A DNA stretch of 54,617 nt from AWTP1-13 sp035258605 (GCA_035258605.1 DATFXD010000048.1:1-54617); one strand, 5' to 3'. Counted from the stretch's first letter, positions 19,381 to 27,523 are shown. Program-made: numbers and translations. The notes: generated from the letters alone by a model not told the origin.

Positions 19381-19526
19381 GGCATCACCTCCATTGCGAT
19401 GCGCCGCTGTCATAGCAAGGCGGGGAGTGGAGGGAAACAGGCCACCCGCCATTGCGCGCTTGGGATGCGTGACGAGGTTGCGTAGAGTGGCGACGACCAG
19501 ATCCGGATCCGGAGCGAAGCACCGCC

Positions 19527-19937
19527 ATGAAGATCAAGCTGCACCACGTCAACCTCTGCTCGACTAACGTGCCGGCGCTCGATGCGTTCTATCGCGACGT
19601 GCTCGATCTCGAACCGGAGCCGTCGCTGGAGGCGGGGCGCATCTTGGACAAGGACGGCTACCCGGGCCAGGTTGCCTTCCGCACCGACGGTACCACGCAA
19701 TTTCACCTGGCCGAGAAGGACTTCGGCATCAGCTTTCGCACTGGGCAGGCCATCAATCCGGTGGAGCGCGGCCACATCGCCTTTCGCACCGACGATATCG
19801 AGGCCTTCAAGCGGCGGCTCAAGGACAAGGGTATCCCCTATTCCGACTACGGGGCCTGGGCCATGAAGGGTTGGGAACAGATCTTCTTCCACGATCCGGA
19901 GGGTAACGTCATCGAGGTGCACCAGGTCAAAGACTGA
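19527..19937 (+). CDS. VOC-family (glyoxalase/bleomycin-resistance fold) protein
   Basis: This 136-residue protein has paired beta-alpha-beta-beta-beta units. Likely metal-ligand positions are His7 (KLHHVNL), His83 (RGHIAFRTDD) and Glu130 (EGNVIEVHQ), with His60 as a possible fourth. The ending FFHDPEGNVIEVHQ is characteristic of the superfamily. Members include lyases, dioxygenases and resistance proteins, so the reaction cannot be named. It is divergent from apt, and the 146-base gap between them should contain both promoters. Confidence 0.85.
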   Translation: MKIKLHHVNLCSTNVPALDAFYRDVLDLEPEPSLEAGRILDKDGYPGQVAFRTDGTTQFHLAEKDFGISFRTGQAINPVERGHIAFRTDDIEAFKRRLKDKGIPYSDYGAWAMKGWEQIFFHDPEGNVIEVHQVKD

Positions 19938-19957
19938 GGCGCGGCGCCGCGGCCTTT

Positions 19958-19981
19958 ACAGTCGACCACAACAGTCGACCA
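19958..19981 (+). repeat. Short direct repeat between convergent genes
   Basis: ACAGTCGACCA occurs twice on a 13-base period (19958-19968 and 19971-19981) just after the VOC gene. Each copy contains the palindrome GTCGAC. No function is evident. Confidence 0.5.
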
Positions 19982-20095
19982 TGGCGCCGCCCCGGCCACG
20001 GGTCCGCGCGCCAGCCCTTGGGCCAGGTCGGTGCCGGCTTACCCCGCCGCAGTGACCTGCCTTTCAAAGCGTGCGGCGCCGAACGCCGGAGAGGC

Positions 20096-21691
20096 TCAGC
20101 TGCTGTCGGCGCCGATCAGGTCTGCCGCCTTTTCGCCCACCATGATCGCCGGCGCATTGGTATTGCCCGACGGCATCGTCGGAAAGATCGAGGCATCGGC
20201 AATGCGCAGGCCGTCCAGCCCCAACACCTTGAGCCGGTCGTCGACCACGGCATTGGGCCCGCGCCCCATGCGGCAGGTGCCGATCGGGTGATAGGCGGTC
20301 TGCGCGTTGTTGCGGATCCAGCTCAAAATCTCGCCATCGGACTTAACGCCAGGCCCGGGCGAGTACTCTTCGCCCCGGAACTGATCCATCGGCGCGGCTT
20401 CGACCAGGCGCCGGATCAGCCGGAAGCCGTCGGTCATGGCGCGCTGGTCGATCGGGTCGGCAAGAAAGTTGAAGCGAATGGCGGGATGCTCGTCGGGATC
20501 GGTCGAGCGGATGTGGATCGAACCCAAGCTTTCCGGGCGCAGCTGGTAGACGGATACCGTCATCGCCGGGAAATCCTCGAGCTTGCGGCGCTTGGGGTCC
20601 TTGATGGCGTAGGGCACGATGTGCATCTGCACGTCCGGGGTCGCCAGCTCTTGCCGCGTCTTGAGGAACGCCAGCAGTGGTGCCGACGGCAGGCTGAAAA
20701 AGCCGCCGCGCGTCGCCAGATAGCGCAACGCCTCATTGGCGGCGCGCAGCCCGCGCGCCCGGTGATTATAGGACACGCGCGGGTCGCGCACGCGCCACAC
20801 AATGCGGGCATTGATGTGATCGCGAAAGTTTTCACCCACCGCCGGCGCGGCGTGACGCACGTCGATGCCGTGCTGGCGCAAGATCTCCGGTTTGCCGATC
20901 CCTGACAGCTCCAACAGCTGCGGCGTCGCCACCGCGCCGGCGCACAGGATCACCTCGCGTCCGGCCCTGGCTTCGACCCGGTTGCCCCGTCGCTCGTAGA
21001 TCACACCGACGCAGCGTTTACCCTCGAGCAGCAGCTGCCGGGTCGGGGCCTCGGTCAACACGCGCAGATTAGGGCGCCGCATCGCCGGCTGCAGGTAGCA
21101 ATGCGCCACGCTCATGCGGCGGCCGCGCCAGATGCTGGCCTGGGTCTTGACCACTCCTTCCTGGTCTTCGCCATTGTAGTCGCTGTTGAGCTTGTAGCCG
21201 GCGGCGACCGCGGCCTTGAACAGGGCATCGTAAAGCGGGTTCCGGTCGGGGACCTCCGATACGCGCAACGGCCCGGCGACGCCGCGGCCCTGGCCATTGC
21301 CCCGTTCGTAGTTCTCGATGCGCTGGAAGATCGGGGCCACGTCCTGCCAGCTCCAGCCGCGTGCGCCAAGCTGCGCCCAGGTGTCGTAGTCGAGCGGTTG
21401 GCCGCGTACCCACACCAGACCGTTGATGGCACTGGAGCCACCCAGCAGCTTGCCGCGCGGCACCGGGATCACGCGATTGGCCGTGCCCGGTTCGGGTTCG
21501 GAAGCATAGAGCCAGTTGGCGCCGGGGTGATTGATCAACAGGCCGAAGCTGATGGGAAAGCGCGAGTAGGGATGGCTGGCCCGCCCGGCCTCCAGCAGCA
21601 GCACGCGGTTTTGAGGCTTCTCGCTCAAGCGTGCCGCCAGCGCCGCCCCGGCCGAGCCGGCGCCGACAACAATAAAGTCGAACTCTTCCAT
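20096..21691 (-). CDS. GMC-family FAD-dependent oxidoreductase (choline/alcohol dehydrogenase type)
   Basis: The 531-residue flavoprotein oxidises an alcohol. The N-terminus has the dinucleotide-binding motif VVGAGSAGAALAARL, with the ribose-binding glutamate in LLLEAG. The first GMC signature is PRGKLLGGSSAINGLVWVRG, and the second is around ILCAGAVATPQLLELSGIG. Near the C-terminus, AYHPIGTCRMG carries the catalytic His, and SGNTNAPAIMVGEKAADLI carries the conserved Asn. The length fits choline dehydrogenase-like enzymes. It is the last gene of a set that also codes for an acyl-CoA ligase, an FAD-linked oxidase and a P450, so it may oxidise an alcohol made by the P450. Confidence 0.92.
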   Translation of the reverse strand: MEEFDFIVVGAGSAGAALAARLSEKPQNRVLLLEAGRASHPYSRFPISFGLLINHPGANWLYASEPEPGTANRVIPVPRGKLLGGSSAINGLVWVRGQPLDYDTWAQLGARGWSWQDVAPIFQRIENYERGNGQGRGVAGPLRVSEVPDRNPLYDALFKAAVAAGYKLNSDYNGEDQEGVVKTQASIWRGRRMSVAHCYLQPAMRRPNLRVLTEAPTRQLLLEGKRCVGVIYERRGNRVEARAGREVILCAGAVATPQLLELSGIGKPEILRQHGIDVRHAAPAVGENFRDHINARIVWRVRDPRVSYNHRARGLRAANEALRYLATRGGFFSLPSAPLLAFLKTRQELATPDVQMHIVPYAIKDPKRRKLEDFPAMTVSVYQLRPESLGSIHIRSTDPDEHPAIRFNFLADPIDQRAMTDGFRLIRRLVEAAPMDQFRGEEYSPGPGVKSDGEILSWIRNNAQTAYHPIGTCRMGRGPNAVVDDRLKVLGLDGLRIADASIFPTMPSGNTNAPAIMVGEKAADLIGADSS

Positions 21692-21829
21692 GCGCGTCTT
21701 CCCCCAGCACAGTTGGGCGACATGTCAGCCGCCGCGGGCCCCGACCGCCGTCGGTCGGGCACAGCTATGCCTGCCGTGGTGTTGGTTGGCAAATGCGGAA
21801 AGATCCACCCTGTCCATGCTTTCTTGCGC

Positions 21830-23107
21830 TCAGGCAAGCTCGACCGGGATCGACCGGAAGCCGCGAAATCGTGCCCGGCCGCCGCGGATCGGCGCGCCGG
21901 CCAGGCGATAGTGCGGGAACCGAGCCAGGAACCGGCCGATGGCGATCCGCCCTTCCAGGCGTGCGATATTGAGCCCGGCACAGACATGGGCGCCGGAGCC
22001 GAACGCCAGATGCCGGTTGGGCTCGCGCGCCAGGTCGAGCCGGTCTGGGTCGAGGAATTCGGCGGGGTCACGGTTGGCGGCGCCGATGCCAAGCGTGATG
22101 AAGCTGCCAGCGGGCAGCGAGACACCACCGATCTCGGCCGGCGCGGTGCTGACGCGGTTGCCCAATTGGTTGGAGCTCTCGAAGCGGAGCATTTCCTCCA
22201 CCGCCGGCCTGATCAGGTCCGGGCTGTCAATCAGCCGAGCTTTCTCCTCAGGCCACTCGATGAGCGCGTAAAGCCCATTGCCGATCAGGTTGGTGGTGGT
22301 CTCGTGTCCGGCATTGAGGATGAAGATGATGTTGTGCAATAGCTCGCGCTCGCTCAGTTTATCGCCGTCCTGTTCGCCTGCGATCAGCCGGGTGAGCACA
22401 TCGCGTCCAGGATCGCCCGGGCTGGCGCGGCGGGCGGCGACCAGGCCGGCGAGGTAGCTCAGGAAATCGCGCACCGCAGCTTCGCCCAATCGTTGCTGTT
22501 CAGCGCTTAAGACCGGTTCGAGCGCGCCCAGGATGGCAAGCGACCAGTCGCGCAGCGGGCCGCGCTCCTGCCTCGGCACGGCCAGCAGGTTGCCGATCAC
22601 TTCGACCGGAACGGCGGCAGCCAGGTCGCCAATCAGGTCACCGCCGCCGCGCTGGGCCAGGCCATCGAGCAGCCGGTCGACGAGCGCGATGATGGGCGCT
22701 TCCATGGCGGCGATGGCGCGCGGGGTAAAGGCGCCGGCGATGATCCGGCGCACCCGCGTATGCAGCGGCGGGTCGTTGAACACCAAGCTGGTGGTGTGAT
22801 GCTCATAAAGCAGGCTGTCCCCGTATTTGGGGCGAAATTCGCGCTGCTTGTCGGACGAATAGAGCGCCACGTTCTTGTAGACCGCGACGCAATCGGCGTA
22901 GCGGGAGAGGAAGTAGCCACCATCGGGCAACCGGTGCACCGGCGCGTACTCGCGCAACGCGTGGTAGGTGGGATAGGGATTGGCGTAGTAGTCGAGGGTG
23001 AGCTGCCTCAGGTCGAACGTCAGCGCCGCCGATCGGGCCCGATCGGCGTCCCTGAACCGGGCCGGTGCCCGCTGCGGTGGCGGTGTCCCTTCGCCCGTCG
23101 ACATCAT
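21830..23107 (-). CDS. Cytochrome P450
   Basis: The 425-residue soluble bacterial P450 has the oxygen-activation motif AGHETTTN in the I helix, the ExxR pair in EEMLRFES and the heme-ligand loop FGSGAHVCAG with Cys376. The length and lack of a membrane anchor fit class I bacterial P450s of the CYP107/CYP153-like kind. It needs a ferredoxin and reductase, and neither is in the window. It lies between the FAD-linked oxidase and the GMC oxidoreductase on the same strand with short gaps, which suggests stepwise oxidation of one substrate. The substrate is unknown. Confidence 0.95.
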   Translation of the reverse strand: MMSTGEGTPPPQRAPARFRDADRARSAALTFDLRQLTLDYYANPYPTYHALREYAPVHRLPDGGYFLSRYADCVAVYKNVALYSSDKQREFRPKYGDSLLYEHHTTSLVFNDPPLHTRVRRIIAGAFTPRAIAAMEAPIIALVDRLLDGLAQRGGGDLIGDLAAAVPVEVIGNLLAVPRQERGPLRDWSLAILGALEPVLSAEQQRLGEAAVRDFLSYLAGLVAARRASPGDPGRDVLTRLIAGEQDGDKLSERELLHNIIFILNAGHETTTNLIGNGLYALIEWPEEKARLIDSPDLIRPAVEEMLRFESSNQLGNRVSTAPAEIGGVSLPAGSFITLGIGAANRDPAEFLDPDRLDLAREPNRHLAFGSGAHVCAGLNIARLEGRIAIGRFLARFPHYRLAGAPIRGGRARFRGFRSIPVELA

Positions 23108-23143
23108 GCTCCTGTCCGCCGGCGCTACCGGCTCAAATGATCC

Positions 23144-24592
23144 TCAGCGCGCCCGCAGTACCTTGCCGGGGTTCATGATGCCGTTCGGATCGAGCGCGCA
23201 CTTTAGAGCCCGCATCAGGCCGAGTTCGGTTGCCGTCTTGTAATGCTCAAGCTCGTCGAGCCGCGCCTGGCCGATGCCATGCTCGGCGCTGATCGAGCCA
23301 CCGAGATCGGCGACGATGTCGTGCACGATGCGATTGATGTTGCCGCGCTCCTGCCGATAGCGCGCGCCATCCCAGTCCGGCGGACGCACCGGGTTATAGT
23401 GGATGTTGCCATCGCCGACGTGTCCGAAGGCGCAAGGACGGATGCCGGGATAGGCACCGATCAGCGCCCGATCGGCGCGCTCGATGAATTCGGCGATGCG
23501 CGAAACCGGCACCGAGACGTCGTGGGCGATGCTGCCACCGGCCGACACCTGCGCCTCGACCAGGCCCTCACGCATCCGCCACAGCCTGGCGGCCTGGGCG
23601 CCGGAGCCGGCGATCACGGCATCGCGGATGGTGCCGCTGTCACTGGCATGCGCCAGCGCGTCGCTCAGCGGCCCGAACAGCGAACCGGGTGGTCCCTGGC
23701 TCGTGACGTTCAACAGGACGTACCAGGGATGCACGGCGGGCATCGGGTCGTCGTGACCTGGTACCCCCGCCAGCAGAAAATCGATGATGCGCCGGCCGAT
23801 CAGCTCGAAGGCCGAGATGGTATCGCCCATGCGGTCCAGCAGGTGCCCGAGCAGCACCACGCCGGCCTCCGGGCCGTCGATGGCGACCCAGGCCGTCTCG
23901 GTCGCGGTCGGCTTCGGAAACAGGCGTAACACGGCGGCGGTGATGATCCCGAGCGTGCCTTCCGCGCCGATCATGAGCTGCTTCAGATCGTAGCCGGTAT
24001 TGTCTTTGCGCAACCCGCGCAGCCCGTTCCAGATGCTGCCATCGGCCAGTACCACCTCGAGCCCCAACACCAGCGCCCGGGTGTTGCCGTAGCGCAGCAC
24101 CTGGACACCGCCGGCGTTGGTCGAGATGTTGCCGCCGATTTGGCAGGAACCTTCGGCGCCGAGGCTCAATGGAAACAGCCGCCCGGCAGCGTCCGCCGCC
24201 ATCTGGATCCCTTTTAGGACGGCTCCGGCTTCGACCGTAATGGTATCGTTGGCAAGGTCGATGGCGCGGATCCGATGCATGCGCGACATCGACACGATCA
24301 CTTCGCTCATATCGGCATGCGGCTGAGCCGCGCCGGTGAGGCCGGTATTGCCACCCTGCGGGATGATCGCCACACCCGCCGCCGCGCACACCCGCACGAT
24401 CTCGGCAACCTCATCGGTAGCATTTGGGCGCAGCACCAAGGCGACCTGGCCTTGCCAATCATCGCGCCAGCTCCGGCAATAGGGGGCGACGTCGGCGGCG
24501 GTCTCGAGATAGCCTGTCGGTCCGACCACCGCCTTGAGCCGCGTCACGACATCGGCCGGCACGGGCACAGGTCTGCGTGACCCTGTCGTCAT
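23144..24592 (-). CDS. FAD-linked oxidase/dehydrogenase of the GlcD / D-2-hydroxyacid type
   Basis: The 482-residue product has an N-terminal PCMH FAD-binding domain (VAIIPQGGNTGLTGAAQPH, then DTITVEAGAVLKG). Its C-terminal FAD-oxidase domain ends with AFGHVGDGNIHYN and SAEHGIGQARLDEL. The metal-binding histidines of D-lactate and D-2-hydroxyglutarate dehydrogenases are therefore present. It probably oxidises a D-2-hydroxy acid to the 2-keto acid. No GlcE or GlcF partner is adjacent, which favours the single-subunit branch. It sits between the acyl-CoA ligase and the P450 in the same operon-like set. Confidence 0.92.
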   Translation of the reverse strand: MTTGSRRPVPVPADVVTRLKAVVGPTGYLETAADVAPYCRSWRDDWQGQVALVLRPNATDEVAEIVRVCAAAGVAIIPQGGNTGLTGAAQPHADMSEVIVSMSRMHRIRAIDLANDTITVEAGAVLKGIQMAADAAGRLFPLSLGAEGSCQIGGNISTNAGGVQVLRYGNTRALVLGLEVVLADGSIWNGLRGLRKDNTGYDLKQLMIGAEGTLGIITAAVLRLFPKPTATETAWVAIDGPEAGVVLLGHLLDRMGDTISAFELIGRRIIDFLLAGVPGHDDPMPAVHPWYVLLNVTSQGPPGSLFGPLSDALAHASDSGTIRDAVIAGSGAQAARLWRMREGLVEAQVSAGGSIAHDVSVPVSRIAEFIERADRALIGAYPGIRPCAFGHVGDGNIHYNPVRPPDWDGARYRQERGNINRIVHDIVADLGGSISAEHGIGQARLDELEHYKTATELGLMRALKCALDPNGIMNPGKVLRAR

Positions 24593-24629
24593 GCTCGATG
24601 CTCCCGGCGCGCTCCTCGCATGCCCTGCC

Positions 24630-26171
24630 TCAGCCGGTGCTGCCGGCGGCTGTCCCCAACAGCACCTGCCGCAAATCTCTTTTCAGGATCTTGCCGTAGT
24701 TGTTCTTCGGCAGACTGTCCACGAACCGGTAGTCCCTTGGGCGCTTGAAGCGGGCGATATGGTCGAGGCAAAGCCGGTCGAGGGTCGCGGCGGCGACGTC
24801 GGCACCCGGACGCTTGACCACAAACGCGATCACCTCCTCGCCCCAATCGGGGTGCGGTCGGCCGACCACCGCCGCTTCCAGCACATCGGCGTGCGTGAGC
24901 AGGACCTCCTCGATCTCGCGCGGATAAATGTTGGAGCCGCCAGATATGATCATGTCTTTGGATCGATCCTTGAGCGTCAGGAAGCCGTCGCCGTCGAGCG
25001 CCCCTAGATCGCCGGTCCACAGCCAGCCCTGACGCAAGGCGTTGGCCGTGGCCGCGGTATCGTTCCAGTAGCCACGCATCACGCAATCGCTTTTGGTGAT
25101 GATCTGACCGACCTGTCCCGGCGGCAGCTCAGTGCCATCGTCGCCGATCACCCGCACTTCGACGCCGGTGCGCGCTACGCCGGTACTGGCCAATCGCTCC
25201 TCGAAACGCGGATGGCCACTGTCGGCATGCATGCTTTGGTCGAGGCCGGTGATGGTCATCGGGCTCTCGCCTTGGCCGAACAGCTGGTAGAGCTTGGGAC
25301 CAAACAGCGCGATGGCGCGCTTCAGGTCCGACACATACATCGGGGCGCCGCCGTAGATCAGGGTCTTGAGCCGGCGCGTGTCGGCAGTGCCGGCGTTGGG
25401 ATGATTGATGAGCCGCGATACCATGGTCGGCGCGGCAAACATGCTGACCTTGTGATAGCGCCCGAGCGCCTCAAAGATCCGCTCGGGGTCGAACGAGCCA
25501 TCAAGGACCACGTTGTTGGAGCCGCGGGCGATATGCGCCAGCGCATAGAGACCCGAGCCATGCGTCAGGGGCGCTGCGTGCAGGATGTGATCCCCAAGGC
25601 CGACCGCATCGATGTCGGCGTAGTAACAATGGCAACTGAAGAGCAAGTTGCGATGGGTCAGCACCGCTCCCTTCGGTCGCCCGGTGGTGCCGCTGGTATA
25701 GAATAGCCAAGCCTCCTCTTCGGGGGCGGGGCGGAGCTGGCTCAGCGGCGGGCCTTCGGTGACCAAGGTGTGGTCGCGGCCGCCGATGGCGATGATCGAA
25801 GGCAGCGCGCCGGTGCCGAGACCGGGCTGGCTCAGCGCCTCGGCGATATCGGGGCTCGCAAAGCAAAGCCGGGCTTCGGCGTTGGTCAGGATCCAAGCCA
25901 TCTCGCGGGCGTGCAGCTTGCTGTTGATCGGTACCGCGGTCAGGCCGGCGCGCCAGATGCCGTAGAGGAGCGGCAGGAACTGCCAGCAATTGTGCATCGC
26001 AAGAGCCACGCGTTCGCCTGGCCGCAAGCCATGTCGGTCGCTGAGGGCACCGGCGATGCGTCGCGCCTCTGCGGCGAGCTCTCGATAGCTGCGCGTGCCC
26101 CCCTCCCAGGTGAGGGCGGGGCGATGTCCGGCCCGCCCGGCCACGGCTTCGAGCGTGAGCGCCAGGTTCAT
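24630..26171 (-). CDS. AMP-forming acyl-CoA synthetase
   Basis: The 513-residue ANL-family ligase has motifs in the expected order: YTSGTTGRPKGAVLTHRN, then YQLFGQGESPM, WTGDLGALDGDGFL, KDMIISGGSNIYPREIEE and the catalytic-lysine end KNNYGKILKRDL. I chose the ATG at 26171; the frame is open further, but the extra 52 residues are not family-like. It is the first gene of a minus-strand set running into the FAD oxidase, P450 and GMC genes. Medium-chain or aromatic acids are plausible substrates, but none is indicated by the sequence. Confidence 0.92.
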   Translation of the reverse strand: MNLALTLEAVAGRAGHRPALTWEGGTRSYRELAAEARRIAGALSDRHGLRPGERVALAMHNCWQFLPLLYGIWRAGLTAVPINSKLHAREMAWILTNAEARLCFASPDIAEALSQPGLGTGALPSIIAIGGRDHTLVTEGPPLSQLRPAPEEEAWLFYTSGTTGRPKGAVLTHRNLLFSCHCYYADIDAVGLGDHILHAAPLTHGSGLYALAHIARGSNNVVLDGSFDPERIFEALGRYHKVSMFAAPTMVSRLINHPNAGTADTRRLKTLIYGGAPMYVSDLKRAIALFGPKLYQLFGQGESPMTITGLDQSMHADSGHPRFEERLASTGVARTGVEVRVIGDDGTELPPGQVGQIITKSDCVMRGYWNDTAATANALRQGWLWTGDLGALDGDGFLTLKDRSKDMIISGGSNIYPREIEEVLLTHADVLEAAVVGRPHPDWGEEVIAFVVKRPGADVAAATLDRLCLDHIARFKRPRDYRFVDSLPKNNYGKILKRDLRQVLLGTAAGSTG

Positions 26172-26597
26172 GGTGCCAACACCGCCAGGCCCGGCGAGGG
26201 GGCGATGGCGCGATGGGAGGGAGAGGCAATGAGCATCATTGGGGGCATCCGGGGCTGCAAGGGAGACCGCCGCTTCATGGGACCGGCAAAGCTTGCCACC
26301 CACGCCGGTGCGCTTCAATGGCAGCAATGGCAGGGCTGAGGCGGAGGGCGTCGGCCGGAGCGGGTCAAAGCCACCGGCTCGCGCCCAAGCCCGCGCCCGC
26401 CATGGGGGGCAAGCGGCTCGCCGTTTTCACGGGCGCTTCACGCACAATTAGCTATTGATCACCGTTCATCACGCGTGCGTGAGGCGCTCTTTTGCAGTGC
26501 AAAATCGGTTCCATATCCCGATCGTGCAGAGCTTGCTGCGCTGCCCAACATCTCGCGGGGGCAAAGCCAAAAGGACGCGAGAGATTGGAGAATTGCC
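26172..26597. other. Divergent region before the mini-peptide array, no recognised gene
   Basis: The first 250 bases are GC-rich with open frames that look like artefacts. From about 26445 the DNA is more AT-rich and contains an ACGCGT palindrome and the inverted repeat at 26491, which would suit a promoter region for the peptide genes. No convincing -35/-10 pair with 16-18 base spacing was found. Confidence 0.45.
26491..26503. promoter_or_regulatory. Palindrome upstream of the mini-peptide array
   Basis: TTTGCAGTGCAAA is a perfect inverted repeat of TTTGCA around one central base, about 95 bases before the first peptide gene. It is a candidate operator; no binding protein is suggested by the sequence. 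Confidence 0.35.
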
Positions 26598-26714
26598 ATG
26601 AAGACCATCCTGTCCGCGCTCGTTGCGCTTTCGGTGATCGCCGGCGTCGCCGGTACCGCCAGCGCGTTCGATGCCAAGAGCTTCTACGAGCAGGTCGATC
26701 GCAACCACAACTAA
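26598..26714 (+). CDS. Secreted mini-peptide, copy 1 of a tandem family
   Basis: The frame codes for 38 residues. About 23 form a Sec signal peptide (MKT, a hydrophobic core, then TASA as the cleavage site). The predicted mature peptide is FDAKSFYEQVDRNHN. A GGAGAATTGCC sequence stands before the ATG. Copies 2 and 3 follow at exact 162-base steps, and a more distant copy 4 comes after them. Between copies 1 and 2 five bases differ in the coding region, and four of these are silent, which argues that the peptide is under selection. I know no characterised function; similar short secreted peptides ending in a DR-containing tail seem to occur in rhizobial relatives, but I could not check this. 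Confidence 0.75.
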   Translation: MKTILSALVALSVIAGVAGTASAFDAKSFYEQVDRNHN

Positions 26715-26759
26715 CCCGACCTCAAACCGAGCCAACCAAGAACCAATAGGAGATTGATC

Positions 26760-26876
26760 ATGAAGACCATCCTGTCCGCGCTCGTTGCACTTTCGGTGAT
26801 CGCCGGCGTCGCCGGTACCGCCAGCGCGTTCGATGCCAAGAGCTTTTACGAACAGATCGATCGCAATCACAACTAA
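26760..26876 (+). CDS. Secreted mini-peptide, copy 2 of a tandem family
   Basis: This 38-residue frame is identical to copy 1 except for Val to Ile in the predicted mature peptide (FDAKSFYEQIDRNHN). AGGAG stands about 7 bases before the ATG. The 45-base spacer from copy 1 resembles the spacer to copy 3, so the whole unit was duplicated, not just the coding part. It has its own ribosome-binding site and stop, so the peptides are made separately and not as one precursor. Confidence 0.75.
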   Translation: MKTILSALVALSVIAGVAGTASAFDAKSFYEQIDRNHN

Positions 26877-26921
26877 CCCGACCCAATCGATCCAACCAAA
26901 AAACCCAATAGGAGATTGATC

Positions 26922-27038
26922 ATGAAGACCATCCTGTCCGCGCTCGTTGCGCTCTCAGTGATCGCCGGCGTCGCCGGCACCGCCAGCGCGCTTGATGCCA
27001 AGACCTTCTACGAGCAGGTCGATCGCGACCATAACTAA
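26922..27038 (+). CDS. Secreted mini-peptide, copy 3 of a tandem family
   Basis: The 38-residue product keeps the same signal peptide as copy 1. The predicted mature part is LDAKTFYEQVDRDHN, with Phe to Leu, Ser to Thr and Asn to Asp changes. Eight bases differ from copy 1 in the coding region and half are silent. AGGAGATTGATC again precedes the ATG. It is the last copy on the exact 162-base period. Confidence 0.75.
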   Translation: MKTILSALVALSVIAGVAGTASALDAKTFYEQVDRDHN

Positions 27039-27107
27039 CCGCGACCGAATCGGGCGTGCGGGCGAAGACCACCATCGCCCGCACCCGAACCTTTGAGGAG
27101 AATCGCG

Positions 27108-27242
27108 ATGAAAGCCTTGTTCTCGGCGCTGCTGGCGCTGTCGCTGCTGTCGGGCTATGCCGCCTCGGCCTTCGCCGACCAAGCGCCGAAGTCAATCTGG
27201 GATGAGCTCGACCGCGACGGTCGTGGTGGCCATCCAACCTAA
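27108..27242 (+). CDS. Secreted mini-peptide, divergent copy 4
   Basis: This 44-residue frame has a signal peptide of about 23 residues (MKALFSALLALSLLSGY, cleavage after AFA). The mature part starts DQAPKSIWDELDRDG and ends RGGHPT, 21 residues. It is too different in DNA to be a recent duplicate, but the core PKSIWDELDRD aligns with AKSFYEQVDRN of copies 1-3. GAGGAG lies about 7 bases before the ATG. The DRDG element resembles the beginning of an EF-hand loop, but it is too short to claim calcium binding. An intrinsic terminator follows about 20 bases after the stop, which closes the array. Confidence 0.7.
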   Translation: MKALFSALLALSLLSGYAASAFADQAPKSIWDELDRDGRGGHPT

Positions 27243-27263
27243 GCCGGCGTCGAATCGATGCCC

Positions 27264-27298
27264 AAAGGGGCTCCGCACCAGTGTTGCGGGGCCTTTTT
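27264..27298 (+). terminator. Intrinsic terminator after the mini-peptide array
   Basis: A stem of about 14 pairs (AAAGGGGCTCCGCA with TGCGGGGCCTTTTT, including a few G-T pairs) closes a 7-base loop and ends in five Ts. This is a good rho-independent terminator for the plus-strand array. The A-run on the left gives weaker function for the convergent DUF6494-like gene. Confidence 0.8.
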
Positions 27299-27331
27299 GT
27301 CGTTGAGACCCCCGTTCAATCCCGCCGGCCA

Positions 27332-27523
27332 TCAGGCGAGGTCTAAGTCCAGTTCGACCACGTGGTTGAGCGAGGTCCCGGGTGCCGTCAGCACCATCTT
27401 GACCCGAAGCGTCTGGGTACCGGGCTTTTGTTCGCGCGCCACGCGCTCGATTTCGCGCTGCGAGGTGACACCGACCTGCTTCAGGAATTTCCTGAGCGCA
27501 ATGTTGAATTTATCTTCGTTCAT
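27332..27523 (-). CDS. DUF6494-like small protein
   Basis: This soluble 63-residue protein starts MNEDKFNIALRKFLKQVGVTSQREIERVAREQ, written here in two parts: MNEDKFNIALRKFLK and then QVGVTSQREIERV. It ends in a strand-rich part, RVKMVLTAPGTSLNHVVELDL. From memory this matches the DUF6494 family of short alphaproteobacterial proteins, whose function is unknown. The ATG at 27523 has GGAGG 7 bases upstream, and the longer frame is arginine-rich and unlike the family. It is convergent with the mini-peptide array and divergent from moaA. Confidence 0.8.
   Translation of the reverse strand: MNEDKFNIALRKFLKQVGVTSQREIERVAREQKPGTQTLRVKMVLTAPGTSLNHVVELDLDLA

Larger units (their letters stand above)
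26598..27038 (+). repeat. 162-bp tandem duplication carrying three mini-peptide genes
   Basis: The start codons at 26598, 26760 and 26922 are exactly 162 bases apart. Each full unit is a 117-base gene plus a 45-base spacer ending in AATAGGAGATTGATC. The third unit is partial: its spacer is not conserved and copy 4 starts 186 bases later. The coding parts are about 93-96 percent identical by direct count. Confidence 0.85.

Noticed and set aside
21101..22342. Long plus-strand open frame across the GMC and P450 genes (413 codons)
   Set aside because: It is antisense to two genes with intact catalytic motifs and crosses the gap between them; no recognisable fold.
26598..27038. Tandem 162-bp units as a CRISPR array or minisatellite
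   Set aside because: Units are far longer than CRISPR repeats, have no variable spacers, and hold complete frames with signal peptides and ribosome-binding sites; silent changes dominate.
26598..27242. Mini-peptides as type I toxins or transcription-attenuation leader peptides
   Set aside because: Type I toxins keep a membrane helix at the C-terminus, whereas here an AxA cleavage site and a polar tail follow the helix; there are no codon runs or alternative hairpins of an attenuator. Not excluded by experiment.
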